Below, piece by piece: positions 22,430 to 33,533 of a stretch of 64,000 bases of DNA. Under the pieces are notes generated by a model. The model searched no databases, was not told the origin of the DNA, and saw only the letters and a list, made by a program, of their open reading frames with translations. This DNA comes from Dugong dugon (lineage: Eukaryota > Chordata > Mammalia > Sirenia > Dugongidae), in assembly GCA_030035585.1 (NCBI GenBank), contig CM057482.1, positions 13,875,001 through 13,939,000 of the forward strand. Reading direction: 5' to 3'. Position 1 is the stretch's first letter. Each line of letters starts with the position of its first letter. The translations under genes and the position numbers were made by a program.

Positions 22430-23030
22430 TGCTGGGTGTGACCCTGTCCCCTGCAATGCTCTCTCCCACGGTGCTCCTGGCTGCACTCAGGTCAGTGAAA
22501 GAGACCTGGAGTTGGTTCTATCATACCTCATACCTTTCTGCTCATCTAAGCCCAACCTTCAAGACTCTGTTCAAATGCCCCTCTTCTATGAAACCCTCCC
22601 AGAGATTCCAAGCATGGGGATTTCTCCTTTCCAAACTCTAGCTGAGCTTCTTCGTGAGCAAGATACTGTGTGGGCTGCTCTCAGGCTGCTGGGAGATGGT
22701 TGTTAATAAGGGAGATGTCTCATGGACCTAAGTGACTCCAACCCAAGGTAGGAAGTGATATGTGCCATCAGAGAGAGGGCTCAGGGAAGGTAATTAGATT
22801 AGGAAAAGGTCCAGAAAGTCTTCATGGAGAGAGAGGCCTTACAAAGATGAATATACTTAACACTAGGCCATACTTTGTTTTGTATAGCTTTTTAATTATT
22901 TCAAGGATATTACTGTTGCCTCCCAACTGGTCTGTGAGCTACTTGAGAGTGAGACCATGTCTTACTCAGAACAATATTTTGCAGAGTCCAGTGAAATTTA
23001 ATTAACAGATGCTTAATAAACAAATATTGG
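22430..23030 (+). mobile_element. L2-like fragments
   Basis: CTTCAAGACTCTGTTCAAAT, TATGAAACCCTCCCAGAGAT, then CAACTGGTCTGTGAGCTACT and CAGATGCTTAATAAACAAAT read as scattered L2 3' sequence. Confidence 0.5.
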
Positions 23031-23149
23031 TCAAAATAAAATATATCTGGGAAACATCAGTTCAACTCAATCTTAATCATTCATACCATGTGAAGAATGT
23101 GGATGTTGTATGTATTACGTCTGGGCTGGGTAAGAGAGGTTCCAAACAT

Positions 23150-23380
23150 CCATTCAGTTTTGAAAAGTATATTTTTCTGAGCATTTACTAAAAGCCACAG
23201 ATTATAACCCTGATTTCAGGAATAGAGACAATGAAACAAGCAATTACTATCCAGTTTCATGAATGGTATGAAAATAGAAATATAGAATTCTATAGGGGCA
23301 GCTAATCTAGTGATGAGAAGGATGGTCAGAGAAGGTCTCTCAGAGCAAGTGGTATCTAAGTTGATAAAAGAATATCAAAG
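23150..23380 (-). mobile_element. L2-like fragment
   Basis: TCTGAGCATTTACTAAAAGC, then GATGGTCAGAGAAGGTCTCT and AAGTGGTATCTAAGTTG fit complement L2. Confidence 0.4.
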
Positions 23381-25696
23381 AGGATATTCAATACCAGCTA
23401 TAAACAACAATAAAAGCTAGATAAAATATAGAAAACAACTGTTTTCAAGCACTGGGCAGGAACCAATGCAGAGCTAATCCTTAAGAGAAGGGATGCATAG
23501 GAGCCGACCACCACGTTCACCCCAGACTTCCCTCTGAGGACATTGTTCTCCTTACAGCACAGGGAAATAGAGTCCAAGCAGGGAGTAGCAGTTTTGCTGG
23601 GTGGAGGAGACAGTGATTGGAGTTGGGGCTGTAAAATTGGCTAGGATCTGGGGGGTGGGGGAGGCAGGGTACCAGAAAATAGCATCAGAGAAAGATCCCC
23701 TCAAGTCTGCTAAAAGTCCCTCTTAGGTCTTTGATTGACTCCTGAGCTGTGTATGCAGAGTATGAGACTCTGGAAGGTCTGTCTGAGAACAGCGACTGGG
23801 ATCAGAGATTTTAGAGGTGGCCCAGTGCTGGGGAGATGTTGGGGTTCATGCTCAGACAGAATGGAGAGATCTTAGTGAATACACTGGCTTTCAGTTGAGA
23901 CCCCAGAAAATCTATGCCCTATGAATAAGGACCACACCCTAGGAGTAAGGGCAAAATGAGATTAGATCTGCCCTAACTAAGGCCAGAACCAAACACTGAT
24001 AAAATTTAGGTGATGTCACCAGTAATTTAAATGCATGTAAGAACAAAATTTATCATTCTTTAAAGAAGGTAACATAACCTAGCACCTATAAAATGCATCA
24101 TCCACCATGTTCAGCATAGAATAAAAAATTACTAAACAGTCAAAATCAGGAAGAAATGACTGATAACCATGAGATAAAATAGTCAATAGAAGCTGACCCA
24201 GAGATGATCCAGATATTGAAGTTAGCCAAGGACTTTGAAATAAGTATGATTAATATAGTAAATAAAATACAGTAAAGATGGAGATATGGATCCTTTATTT
24301 TAACAGAGAATTAGAATCTATATAAAAAAAGATCAAATGGAATCAGGAGCTCCAAAATAAGCTATCTGTAATTAGAAGATATTGGATGGGTTTAACTGCA
24401 TACTGGATACAGCAGGAGATAGGATTAATGAACTCATTGACAGATCAATAGAAAATGTCTAAATTGAGACATAGAGAAAAGAAAAAATGAAATAAAAAAC
24501 AGAACAGAGATATGAGGAACATGATGAAAAGACCTAACGTACACTCGATTGGAATCTAAGATGTAAAGGAGAGAAAGAATGAGACAGAAGTCAGATTCGA
24601 AAAAATGAAGGTAGAGAATATCCAAATCTGATGAAAGACGCCAACCCAGATATTCAACAAGTTTATGAAGCCCTAAGAAGAATAAATACAAGGCAAACTA
24701 CATTCAAGTACATTATAGTTAAACTGAAGTTGAAGACTGAAAAGCAACCAAGGGAAAACGACATACGACATTCAAAGAAATAGCAATAAAGCTTAAGGCA
24801 GACATCTCAACAGAAACCACAAAGCCAGAAGACTTTATGACATTATGGCAATGTCACAGAATAACAACCTAGAATGCTAAAAGAAAACAACTGCCAACTT
24901 ACCATTCCATACCTTGTGAAAATGCACTTCAAAAATTAAGGTGAGATAAAGATATTTTCAGATAAACAAACATCAACTCAACCCCACAAGCTGACAGAAC
25001 CATTGTCAGCACACCTGCACTACAAAAAATATTAAAAAAATAGAGTTCTCTGGCTAAATCAAAACTATCTCAGATGAAAACACAGAAATGTATGAAAAAA
25101 TGAAGAGCACCAGAAGGGGAAACTAAGTGGCTAAATAGAAACGAATATTGATGGTTTACAACAACAACCATAATAATTTCTTGTGGAATTTATAACACAT
25201 GTGAAGGTAAAATTTATGGTTAAATAACACAAACAATGGAATTGGAATTAAACTGTTGTAAAGTTCTTGTATTTTTTTAGGAGGTGGTAAAAGCACCTGT
25301 TTAAAGTAGATTGTAATAAACCAAGAATGCATATTGTAATTACTATGGTAAACACTAAAATATTAATAAAAGGAGGTACAACTAAAAACTAATAGCAGAG
25401 AAAAAATGGAATAGTACAAAATATTTGAATAATCTTAAAGAAAGAGAAAAAGGAGAAATAAAGGGACCAAAAAAAAAAAAAGATGGGACATACAGAACAC
25501 ACATAGAAGATGGTAGATTTCAACATAACTGTATCAGTTATTACATTAAATGTAATTATCCAGTTAAAAGGCAAGGATTTTCAGACTGGATTAAAAAACA
25601 AAACAACAAAAAAACTACCATATGCTGTTTAAAAGAGACACACTTTAAATGTAAAAACACAGAAAGGTTCAAAGCAAAAGGATGAAAAAAGATATA

Positions 25697-25847
25697 AAAA
25701 CCCTGTTGCTGTCGAGTCGATTCCGACGCATAATGACCCTATAGGAAGAGTGGAACTGCACCACAGGGTTTCCAAGGAGCGCCTGGTGGATTCGAACTGC
25801 TGACTTTTTGGTTAGCAGCCAAACTCAACCACTACGCCACCAGGGAG
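25697..25847 (-). mobile_element. AfroSINE-type SINE with target duplication
   Basis: CTGTTGCTGTCGAGTCGATT to CACTACGCCACCAGGGAG. AAAAGATATA flanks it at 25687-25696 and 25848-25857. Well preserved. Confidence 0.95.
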
Positions 25848-26479
25848 AAAAGATATAGCACACAAAAATGAATCAAAAGACAGCTGGCAAATCTATGTTA
25901 ATAACAGACAAAGTAGACTTTAAGGTAAGAAATACTATGAAATATAAACAGAAACATTTTATAATGATAAAAGGATCAATTCAACAGTAACATATAATAG
26001 TACTAAATTTATATGTGCCTAATTAACATAGTTTCAAAATATATAAAGCAAAATTTGACAGAGCTAAAAGGAGAGACAGGCAAATTCCCAATGATAGCTG
26101 GAGATTTTAATACATCTTTCTCATAAACTGATAGAGTAAGCAGACAAAAAATCAGTAAGAATGTAGAAGATTTGAACAACCAAATTAAGTCAATTAACCA
26201 AATTGACCTGATTGATACATATACATGTATATATATAAATACTACAGAATAGACTGTAGAAATACTGTAGAATAGACATTCTTTCCAAGGGCACCGGGAA
26301 AGTACTAAAATAGACTATATTCTGAGTCATAAAGAGACTCTTAACAAATATCAAAAGGATTTAAATTATACGGTGTATCTTCTCGACCATTGTGAAGTTA
26401 AATTAGAACCCATTAACAAAATTATAACAAAAAAATCCCCAAATCTTTGGAAATTAAGCAACACATTTCTAAATAAGCA

Positions 26480-26639
26480 ATAACAACCATTGCCGTCAAG
26501 TCAATTCCAATGCATAGAGACCCTGTAGGACAGAGTAGAACTGCCGCATAGAGTTTCCAAGAAGCTCCTGGTGGATTTGAACTGCCGACCTTTTGGTTAG
26601 CAGCCGTAGCACTTAACCACTACGCCACCAGGGTTTTCC
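26480..26639 (-). mobile_element. AfroSINE-type SINE with target duplication
   Basis: ACAACCATTGCCGTCAAGTC to CACTACGCCACCAGGGTTTT. CTAAATAA occurs at 26469-26476 and 26640-26647. Confidence 0.94.
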
Positions 26640-27151
26640 CTAAATAAACAGTAGCCATAAAAAATGATGGATAAATTAGACTTCATTAAAGCCAAAAACT
26701 TCTGTTCATCAAAAGACACTATCAAGAGAATGAAAAGGCCAGCCACAGATTGGGAGAAGATATTTGTAATATATCTATGTGATAAAGGATTTGTATACAG
26801 AGTATATTTTTTAAAATTCTAGAAATCAAAAAGAAAAGATAATTTAAAAATGGGCAAAATATTTGGGCAGACATTTCACAAAAGATAATATCAAAATGGC
26901 CAATAAACTTACAGAAAGTTGCCCAACATCACTAGTCATCAGAAAAATACAAATTAAACTCACAATGAGATACCACCTCACCCCTGCTAGAATGGCTAAA
27001 CTTAAAAAAGACTGACAATATCAAGTGTTAGTGAAGATGTGGAGTGGCTGGAACTGTCTTACATTGGCAAAAACACTTTGGAAAAAATTATTCACAGTTA
27101 GTAGTAACTAACTAAACATAAACCTACCCTTTAACACAGCAGTTCCACCTG

Positions 27152-27641
27152 TTACAGATTGAACTGTGTCTCCCCCTGTCCTTCCCCCTTCCAAAAAAAA
27201 GGTATGTTGAAGTACTAACTCCTGGACCTGTGAATGTGACCTAGTTTGGGGAAATAGGATCCTACTTTAAAGATACTATCAGTTAAGTCATACTAGAGTA
27301 GGGTGGGTCCTAGTCTTTATACTCTCTAAGCAGTGTCTTAGACAAGGAGAGAACAGACTCCGAGAGAGGGTCACACTCAGGTAGAAGACAGACACCATGT
27401 GATAACAGAGGCAGACATAGCTATAAGCAGCAAAGGGATGACAAGGATTGCCTGCAGCCATCAGAAACTAGCAGAGAGGCATGGAACGCTTTGTCTCTCA
27501 AAGCCCTCAGAAGGAACTGACACAGCTGATACCCTGATTTGAACTTCTAGCCTCCAGAACTGTGAACAACTAATTTTCTGTCCTTTAAAGTCACCCACTT
27601 TGTGACATTTCGTGATGGCATCCCTAGGAGATGAAGACAAT
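27152..27641 (+). mobile_element. Solo LTR, MaLR-like, inside the L1
   Basis: GTTACAGATTGAACTGTGTC, GACCTGTGAATGTGACCTAG, GAACTTCTAGCCTCCAGAAC and a CTTTAAAGTCACCCACTTTG end. It belongs to the same subgroup as 37313-37735. Confidence 0.7.
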
Positions 27642-27766
27642 ACCCAATAAAAATGAGTGCCAGCGTCCACCAAAGGCCATGCACAAAGATGTTAATAGCA
27701 GCTCTATTCAAAATAGCCCCAAACTGGAAACAATCTAAAAATCCATAAGTAGTTCCCTAGTTGCCC

Positions 27767-27946
27767 ATTGCGTTGATCCCAACTCATGGAAACCCTATGT
27801 GTGTCAGAGTAGAACTGCACTCCATAGGCTTTTCAATGGTTGGTTTTTGGGAAGTAAATTACAAAGGCACCCCTGGGTGGACTCAAACTTCTAACCTTTC
27901 GGTTAGCAGCGGAGTGTGTTAACTGTTTGCACTACCCAAGGACTCC
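27767..27946 (-). mobile_element. AfroSINE-type SINE, long subtype
   Basis: CCATTGCGTTGATCCCAACT to CACTACCCAAGGACTCC; a plus-strand tail fragment follows immediately. Confidence 0.88.
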
Positions 27947-27978
27947 ATGAGTGGGACCAACTGGATGGCAACTTGTAC
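27946..27978 (+). mobile_element. AfroSINE tail fragment, fold-back partner
   Basis: CATGAGTGGGACCAACTGGA then TGGCAACTTG is a sense 3' hairpin segment abutting the minus copy. Confidence 0.6.
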
Positions 27979-28035
27979 AGTACAATCAATAGCAGAAAGA
28001 ATAAATAAATTGTGTTATATTGATATAATAGAATA

Positions 28036-28234
28036 AAACTCACTGGCGTCGAGTCGATTCCAACTCCTAGCAACCCTATAGGACAGAGTAGAACTGCCCC
28101 ATAGGGTTTCCAAGGCTGTAAATCTTTATGGAAGCAGAATGCCACATCTTTCTCCGAGGAATGGCTGGTGGGTTTGAATTGCTGACCGTTTGGTTAGCAC
28201 CCGAGTGCTTTAACCACTGCACCACCAGGGCTCC
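28036..28234 (-). mobile_element. AfroSINE-type SINE, long subtype, with target duplication
   Basis: CTGGCGTCGAGTCGATTCCA to CACTGCACCACCAGGGCTCC. AATAGAATA occurs at 28027-28035 and 28241-28249. Confidence 0.92.
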
Positions 28235-28654
28235 CAATACAATAGAATACTACTCAGCAATTAAAAAGCGTGAAGAATGATACATTCAACAACATGGTTG
28301 AACCCACAGACACAATGTTGAGTAAAAGAGGTCAGATACAAGGGGGCACCTATTGTCTGATACCATCTATATGAAGTTCAAAAACAGACAAAATTAATCA
28401 ATGGTGACAGGAGTCAGGATCGTGGTTGCCTTTGGAGGAAGCACTGACTGAGTGGTGTCGGGGCACAAAGGAGCCTTCTGGGCAGCTGAAAATGTTCCAT
28501 CTCTTGTTCTGGGTGGTGATTACATGGGTGTAACTTATAAAAGCTCACTGAGCTGTACACTTAGGATGTCTACGCTTTACTGTATGAAAGTTATACCTCA
28601 CTAGAAAGATAATAAATAAGGCACTCCTTTACAGAGGGAGGCAAAAAAGGGAAT

Positions 28655-28900
28655 ACAAGAGAATTAGACAGATCTGGGGGGTGGGGTGAGATGAGTGGAG
28701 AAGGCAAGGAGAGTCCTTCCAGTAGGAGGGAACAGCATGTGCAGAAGGAGGGAACAGCATGTGCAAAGAAATTTTTGAGAGCGGAAAATGGAAATAATTC
28801 AACTTGGCTGGAGTGTGGTGCACAATAAAAGGTTCTTGGTAACAGAAGAATAGGCTGACCAGGGCAGGCAGGGGCCAGATTAGGAAGGGGACATTTATCA
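28655..28900 (-). mobile_element. L2 fragment
   Basis: AACAGCATGTGCAAAGAAAT, AACTTGGCTGGAGTGTGG and GGCAGGGGCCAGATTAGGAA are the complement of the L2 coding part. Confidence 0.65.
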
Positions 28901-29066
28901 ACAGCATTCGTGGGGTTCCTTGGCTCCATAAGGGCTTCTAAAAGGCCCCAACCAGAGTTCTATCCCATCCACCCCAGGAAGGGAGGTAAGCCCTTCCTTG
29001 TGCCAGCTAAAAACCAATTAGAGGGAAGGGAGTGGGGATCAACACTAAATAAGCATGAGAGATCTA

Positions 29067-29224
29067 ACTAAACCCATTGCCGTCCAGTCGATTCTCACTC
29101 AGAGCAACCCTACAGGACAGAGTAGAACTGCCCCGTAGGGTTTCCAAGGAGCGGCTGGTGGATTTGAACTGCCGACCTTTTGGTTAGCAGCCGGAGCTCC
29201 TACCTGCTGCGTCACCAGGGCTCC
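29067..29224 (-). mobile_element. AfroSINE-type SINE
   Basis: AACCCATTGCCGTCCAGTCG to GCTGCGTCACCAGGGCTCCA. Confidence 0.94.
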
Positions 29225-29242
29225 AGGGAGCTTACCGGGGCA

Positions 29243-29375
29243 ATGAAAATGTTCTAAAACTGATTTGTGGTGATGGTCGCTAAACTTGGTAAATTTACTA
29301 AAAAATCATTAAATTGGACACTGGAAAGGGGTCAGTTAATATGTAAAATATACCTCAATAAAGTTATTTTAAAAA
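29243..29375 (+). mobile_element. L1 3' end
   Basis: ATGAAAATGTTCTAAAACTG, GGTGATGGTCGCTAAACTTG and AAATATACCTCAATAAAGTT are the terminal blocks of an old L1, ending in an A run. Confidence 0.8.
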
Positions 29376-29689
29376 AAATCCAAGGGGGGCCCTTCCCTCT
29401 TCTTGACTGCCCCTGGCCTGGGAGTGGTCCTTCGGATCTTTCTGGCTGTCTCCTTCACTCAGTCTTGCTCTCCCTTCCCTTGGCTCCCTGGTTCCAGTGT
29501 TTTAACTTATGCGCACACTCACGCCCATCCTTTCGGACACCTCCCAACAGCTGAGTGGACAGGACTGACAATGCTGTCCCCAGTGATGAGACAAGGGCAC
29601 TGAGGCCCTGAGGGGGGAAGAAGGGATAACTATTGTGCCCAGGTGCCTGCTACCTGTGCTCTCCCATGACCCAGAGAATGCAGGGTGGT

Positions 29690-29770
29690 TCAGTCCCATT
29701 TCACAGATGAGAAGGTTGAGGGCCTGAGAAAGTGAATGCTCAAGGCTTCATAGTAAGGGGTAGATCCTGT
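29690..29770 (-). mobile_element. MIR
   Basis: CCCATTTCACAGATGAGAAG, then TGCTCAAGGCTTCATAGTAA. Confidence 0.6.
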
Positions 29771-29921
29771 GCAGCCTTGGCCTGCTGGGACCAACAGTCA
29801 AGTCACTGGAAATGGGAGGGGCTGCATGTGGGCCATCTGGGCAGCTGGTAGGCTGAGGGGTGGGACAGAGGGGCCGGGAATGGGGCGGTCCAGGGCTGGG
29901 GTGGTGGCAGCTCTCACTCAC

Positions 29922-30033
29922 CACTTCTTGCCACTGATGTCATGTTGCTGCACCGCGTAGCCAAAGAAGGCAGTCCTGGGGCCGGCGATGACTCGGGGCC
30001 TCCTGGTGTCCATGTTGAAGGTGTCCGTGAACC
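29922..30033 (-). CDS. ITGA11: ITGA11 exon 2: mature N-terminus and first beta-propeller strands
   Basis: On the minus strand a GCCCCAG acceptor (30040-30034) precedes a 112-base exon that ends in a split Trp codon (TG|G) at a GTGAGT donor (29921-29916). Joined to exon 1 it reads Gly, then FTDTFNMDTRRPRVIAGPRT, then AFFGYAVQQHDISGKK. The FNMDTR stretch is where the mature alpha-11 chain is reported to begin after a 22-residue signal peptide. The AFFGY part belongs to the first FG-GAP-like blade of the extracellular beta-propeller. Compared with the human protein as I remember it, the framework is identical and about five residues differ (Lys to Arg, Pro to Ala, Ser to Pro, Thr to Ala, Asn to Lys), a reasonable orthologue distance. 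There is no stop or frameshift, so the locus looks intact. The exon is 31.4 kb from exon 1. An alternative reading as another collagen-binding integrin alpha chain (alpha-1, -2 or -10) fits the exon 1 signal peptide less well. Confidence 0.95.
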
Positions 30034-30194
30034 CTGGGGCGGGGAGGAGAGGAGACACGGGAGAGTCAGGTGGGTGGAGGTATGGACCCCAGGGGCACGA
30101 CAGGCCCTACCTGCAGGTCACCTACCTCAGAGCGTCTTTGTTGCAGGAGTGCTCGTTTCCCTATTCTTGGGAAGACCCTGAATGAGGTGGTTGA

Positions 30195-30625
30195 CATAGT
30201 CCCTGCGTGGGGGAGCCCACAGTCTGATAAAAAAAAACCAAACCCACTGCCACTGAGTCAATTCTGAGTCATAGTGACCCCATAGGGTTTGCCAAGGCTG
30301 TAAATCTCTACGTGGTTTTGAGCCGCCAGCCTTCTGGTTAGCAGTTAATTGCTTTTAACCACTGCACCACTAGGGTGATCTGATAGGGGACGCATAAATG
30401 GGAGATGCAGCTTCTCCTCCAGAGAGTTCCTGGTCTCAGAGGGAGAGACAGCCTGTGCGGGTCTCAAAGGAGCCACAGTTCCTGACCTGGAAGAACCCAC
30501 GGTCTGACGGGGGAGACACCCTGACCTGGAAGAACCCATGGTCTGATGGGGGAGACACAGCACCCACTCTTAGGCAGGCACTAGTCTGAGAGGCGAGACA
30601 CTGCCCCTGTACTGGGGGAGCCATA
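30195..30625. repeat. Degenerate minisatellite, split by a SINE
   Basis: A unit of about 39-40 bases (CTGACCTGGAAGAACCCAYG, GTCTGAYGGGGGAGACAC) is repeated twice in tandem at about 30482-30560. Shorter, more diverged units lie on both sides, for example GGGGGAGCCCACAGTCTGAT (30209), CTGGTCTCAGAGGGAGAGAC (30430) and GGGGGAGCCATAGTCTGCTG (30615). The motif resembles a phrase of the L2 repeat. It starts about 160 bases upstream of the exon 2 acceptor. Confidence 0.7.
30230..30378 (-). mobile_element. AfroSINE-type SINE with short target duplication
   Basis: An A8 tail, ACCCACTGCCACTGAGTCAA body, AACCACTGCACCACTAGGGT head. TCTGATA flanks it (30223-30229 and 30379-30385), so it landed inside a minisatellite unit. 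Confidence 0.9.
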
Positions 30626-30639
30626 GTCTGCTGGACAGT

Positions 30640-31285
30640 CAGGCATAGACACGTGATTTAGACGGAAGTGACCTCTCCCAGAGCAGGGGCTATTGCTCCA
30701 AGCCACACAGGGGCCAGTCTGAGACCTCTGTGGCCCCTTGAGGAACCATGCCTGAGGCCTGGCCCTTCTGGTACCCAGGGATCCCTGAGTCCCTTCTTGG
30801 CCTGCCTTGCTCCTGAGGGCTCAGGGCTGGTCCCGAGCAGCGGCCCCCTTCCTCCTCCATCTCGTCTTCCTCCAGCTCTGCTTTTCCAGCTTCTGTTTGT
30901 CTTCTTGTCCGTTTTCTCGCTCTTTCCTCTTCTCTCTGCTCCTTCTCTTCCCTCTCCTTCCTCTCTCCCCCACCCCCACCCTCTCCTCGGAGCCTGCTAA
31001 GGACTCTGGGAACTGGATTCCCCCCTCTGGGGCTGCTGGTGATGGCCTCCTTGGGCCCCAGTCTGCAAAGCTCTCTCTCTGGCTTTAGCAGGGGCTGCTG
31101 CTTGGTGGGGGCAGCTGAGCAAAGCAGCAAGAAAGTCCCGTAACCCAGTCGCCATGGCCCCAAGCGTGCTCCCTGTTTGGTTAAGTCACATGTCAATTAA
31201 CCAGATCCACCTGGTGGGAGGCTTCTGTTGAGCCAAATGCTTTGCCCTTTTTTGGCATTTTTGTGCCAAATCACAAGCAACAACA
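30640..31285. other. Unassigned sequence with a polypyrimidine tract
   Basis: A C/T-rich run of about 110 bases covers 30880-30990. The 168-codon minus-strand frame across it (30690-31196) is Glu/Arg-rich because of that tract and is not supported as a gene. Confidence 0.5.
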
Positions 31286-31289
31286 ACTC

Positions 31290-31450
31290 ATATCTGTATG
31301 GCAGTTAGAGTTTACAGGTCTCACAGGACTGTGGGAGAACGAGCAAGCATCATCCACGTGCGGCAGACACGGGGACAGCCCCAGAGAGGCTGAGGGGGTG
31401 CAGGGGTGCACAGCGGGTTAGCGACAGCGTTGGAACTAAGACCTCAGACC
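31290..31450 (-). mobile_element. MIR
   Basis: TCTGTATGGCAGTTAGAGTT, GACAGCCCCAGAGAGGCTGA and GCACAGCGGGTTAGCGACAG. Confidence 0.5.
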
Positions 31451-31689
31451 CCTCCTCTTGTGACTCCTTCCCCCCACAAGGCAGTTTCAGGGCACATCTG
31501 GCCTCCTGACCTGTGCAAGCCACACTCTACCTGATCGTCACCACTAACAGGGACTCCAAACTTAGGACTCAGGGGATTTAAGTGGTGGGATCTTGCCACG
31601 AGTCAAAATTTCCAGATGTGCAAAAATCAATCAGCAGAATAGGACTTTTGTCCTTGTCACCCCTTTCACATGTAGGGTACTTTATAAGC

Positions 31690-31860
31690 TTCAAAGAGCA
31701 TTCATGTGTATGTTATCATTTGATCTCCATGACAACCCTGTGACATGGGCAGCCAAGAGGTTAGTATCCCCAGAGAAAACCGAGGGTCAGAGAGGTTAAC
31801 TGACCTGCCCACAGTCCCAGCGCCAGCAAGCAAGAGGATAGGCTCAAGTCCCTGAACCTG
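31690..31860 (-). mobile_element. MIR
   Basis: TTTGATCTCCATGACAACCC, GGTCAGAGAGGTTAACTGAC, CTGCCCACAGTCCC. Confidence 0.75.
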
Positions 31861-32544
31861 TGGCTTTCCTGGAGAGTGCCCACCAGCCTTCCCCGGGCAT
31901 TGGCCTCTAGTCTGAGTGTTCAAGGGGGTGCTGTGGACACCTATGTGAACAAGGCCTACTGTCCAGAAGCAAGTGCTTTCTTCCACACTTGCTTCGTTTG
32001 CCCAGCAAACTGATAGAGTGCCCCGAAGTTCCACCACGAGAGTCATAGAATCAGAGTCCTCAGCGGTAAGACTGGAAGACCTTATTGATGTTACACAATT
32101 GCTATCTCACCTATCCACGCTGACTATTAGTTCTGCCTGGAGCACAGAGTTAAGAAAAATTCTGAGGTCAAATCTGGGCTCAGTGGAGTAGTGTGATTGA
32201 TGGAGAGGACAGTGGCAGCAAGTGGTTATGTGAATTTTGTGTCATAGCCCTGGAGTGGGGATGGGAGAAGAAGAGTAGTTAATCCATTCGTGCCTTGCTT
32301 AAAGCCCCATTAGCTGGAGTGGGTTTATCAGTCTGGTTAGCAGCAGGCGGCCTTGGGGAAGAGGACCCTGGTCAGGTGAGCACAGGGAGATGAAGAGCAA
32401 GGGTCCCTGGCCATGGAGGGCATGTCATGGAAGAGAGAGAGACGCTGGTGTCACCTGTGAAGGGCTGGGAGGCTGGTGGGCAGAGAAGGACCAAAGAAGT
32501 GGAGTGGTCGATGAGAATCTCACCCTCTCTCCAATCTGTCCCAG

Positions 32545-32610
32545 AAACACATACACACATATGCACACGTGTACACACACATGCGTGCACGCACATGCAC
32601 ACACATGCCC
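32545..32610. repeat. CA/CACATG-rich simple repeat
   Basis: Runs of ACACACATATGCACACGTGT and ACACACACATGCGTGCACGC; alternating purine-pyrimidine sequence. Confidence 0.85.
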
Positions 32611-32844
32611 TGATGCAGGCAACACTCTACCTGCCTCCCTGGCACCCCCTGGAGCCGAGGTCCCCCCTTCCTGCATTTGACCCCAGCAGCAGGAGGTGGT
32701 GCCCAAGGAGAGGAAGGCATGTCCTGACTGTTGGCGAAATCCATACACACCACGGCCCCCAGGCTGGCAGGAGGGTGAAGATGAAGACATGAGTTGTGTC
32801 TCCGGGGCCTTCTCTACCCCTGTGCTCTCTACCAGGGCTTCCCG

Positions 32845-33375
32845 TGCATCTGCAGCCAGAGGGACCCTTTGAAAACCTGTCAGATCCGGTCACGCCTCAG
32901 CTCAATACCCTCCACCAATTTCCTACCCCACTCAGAGTCAAAGCCAAAATTTTCCTGGAGCCTGCAAAGTTCTGCGTGATCTGATCCCGTTACCTCTCCC
33001 CTCTCATTTCCTACCCTCTCCCTTCAGCCCTCTGCTTGGCCACACTGCCCTCCTTGCCGTTTCTGGAACCTGTCAGATGTGTTCTCTCCTCAGTGACTTT
33101 GCCCTGGCTGTTCCCTCTTTCTGGAATGCTCTTCCCTGCCCCGCCTACTCCCTCATGTAGTTCAGGTCTCTGTTTCAGTGCTACCTTATCACCTTCAGTG
33201 CCACTTTCTATCCCCCTTACCCTTTTTAATAATTTCTCTGCACAGCACTTATCAAAGATTAATTACATATTTATTTTATTGTCATGCAACTGATACTTTA
33301 TAATATCCTTATATTCTCTAAGCTTCAGGAAATGCTGTTAGAGCCTCACCGCTGTGTTCCCAGTGCGTTGAATAA
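32845..33375 (+). mobile_element. L2
   Basis: GTCAAAGCCAAAATTTTCCT, TCTGGAATGCTCTTCCCTGC, TCAGTGCCACTTTCTATCCC and a TTGAATAAACA end form a long sense L2. Confidence 0.8.
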
Positions 33376-33533
33376 ACATCCAGCTCATAGTTCTTGGCCA
33401 ATAGAAGTTGGCTGATCAGATGATTAGAGACCAGGCTCTCACTGGGCTGGGCCTCTTTCTCCTCTAGTGAGGAAAAGGGGGAAGAGAATTTCCTGAGCAC
33501 TCATATGTTCCAGGCGCTGTTCAACCTATCTAG

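Larger units (their letters stand above)
23400..28615 (+). mobile_element. Decayed, internally deleted L1M relic with nested insertions
   Basis: An AT-rich 5.2 kb block reads in order as an old mammalian L1: 5' region (about 23400-24300), ORF1 region (24380-24960, for example AAGAAAACAACTGCCAACTT), inter-ORF and ORF2 endonuclease start (25430-25690, with CCLKETHFK, where QETH is the usual box), and endonuclease (25860-26470). A large deletion removes the reverse-transcriptase core. The ORF2 C-terminal end (26640-27140) and 3' UTR (27642-28615) follow. All frames are broken. Insertions: SINEs at 25697, 26480, 27767 and 28036, and an LTR at 27152. The 5' boundary is uncertain. Confidence 0.75.
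1..29921 (-). other. ITGA11: ITGA11 intron 2, 5' part (3' end outside window)
   Basis: This is everything downstream of the exon 2 donor in the direction of transcription. I looked for an exon 3 reading LVVGAPLETNGYQ or similar on the minus strand and saw none, so the intron is probably longer than 29.9 kb. The content is transposon relics plus short unassigned stretches. Confidence 0.8.

Noticed and set aside
25425-25685. 86-codon Lys-rich frame
   Set aside because: It is the decayed start of L1 ORF2 (KETH box), interrupted by stops and a SINE.
30690-31196. 168-codon Glu/Arg-rich minus-strand frame
   Set aside because: It is the translation of a polypyrimidine tract; no homology or splice context.
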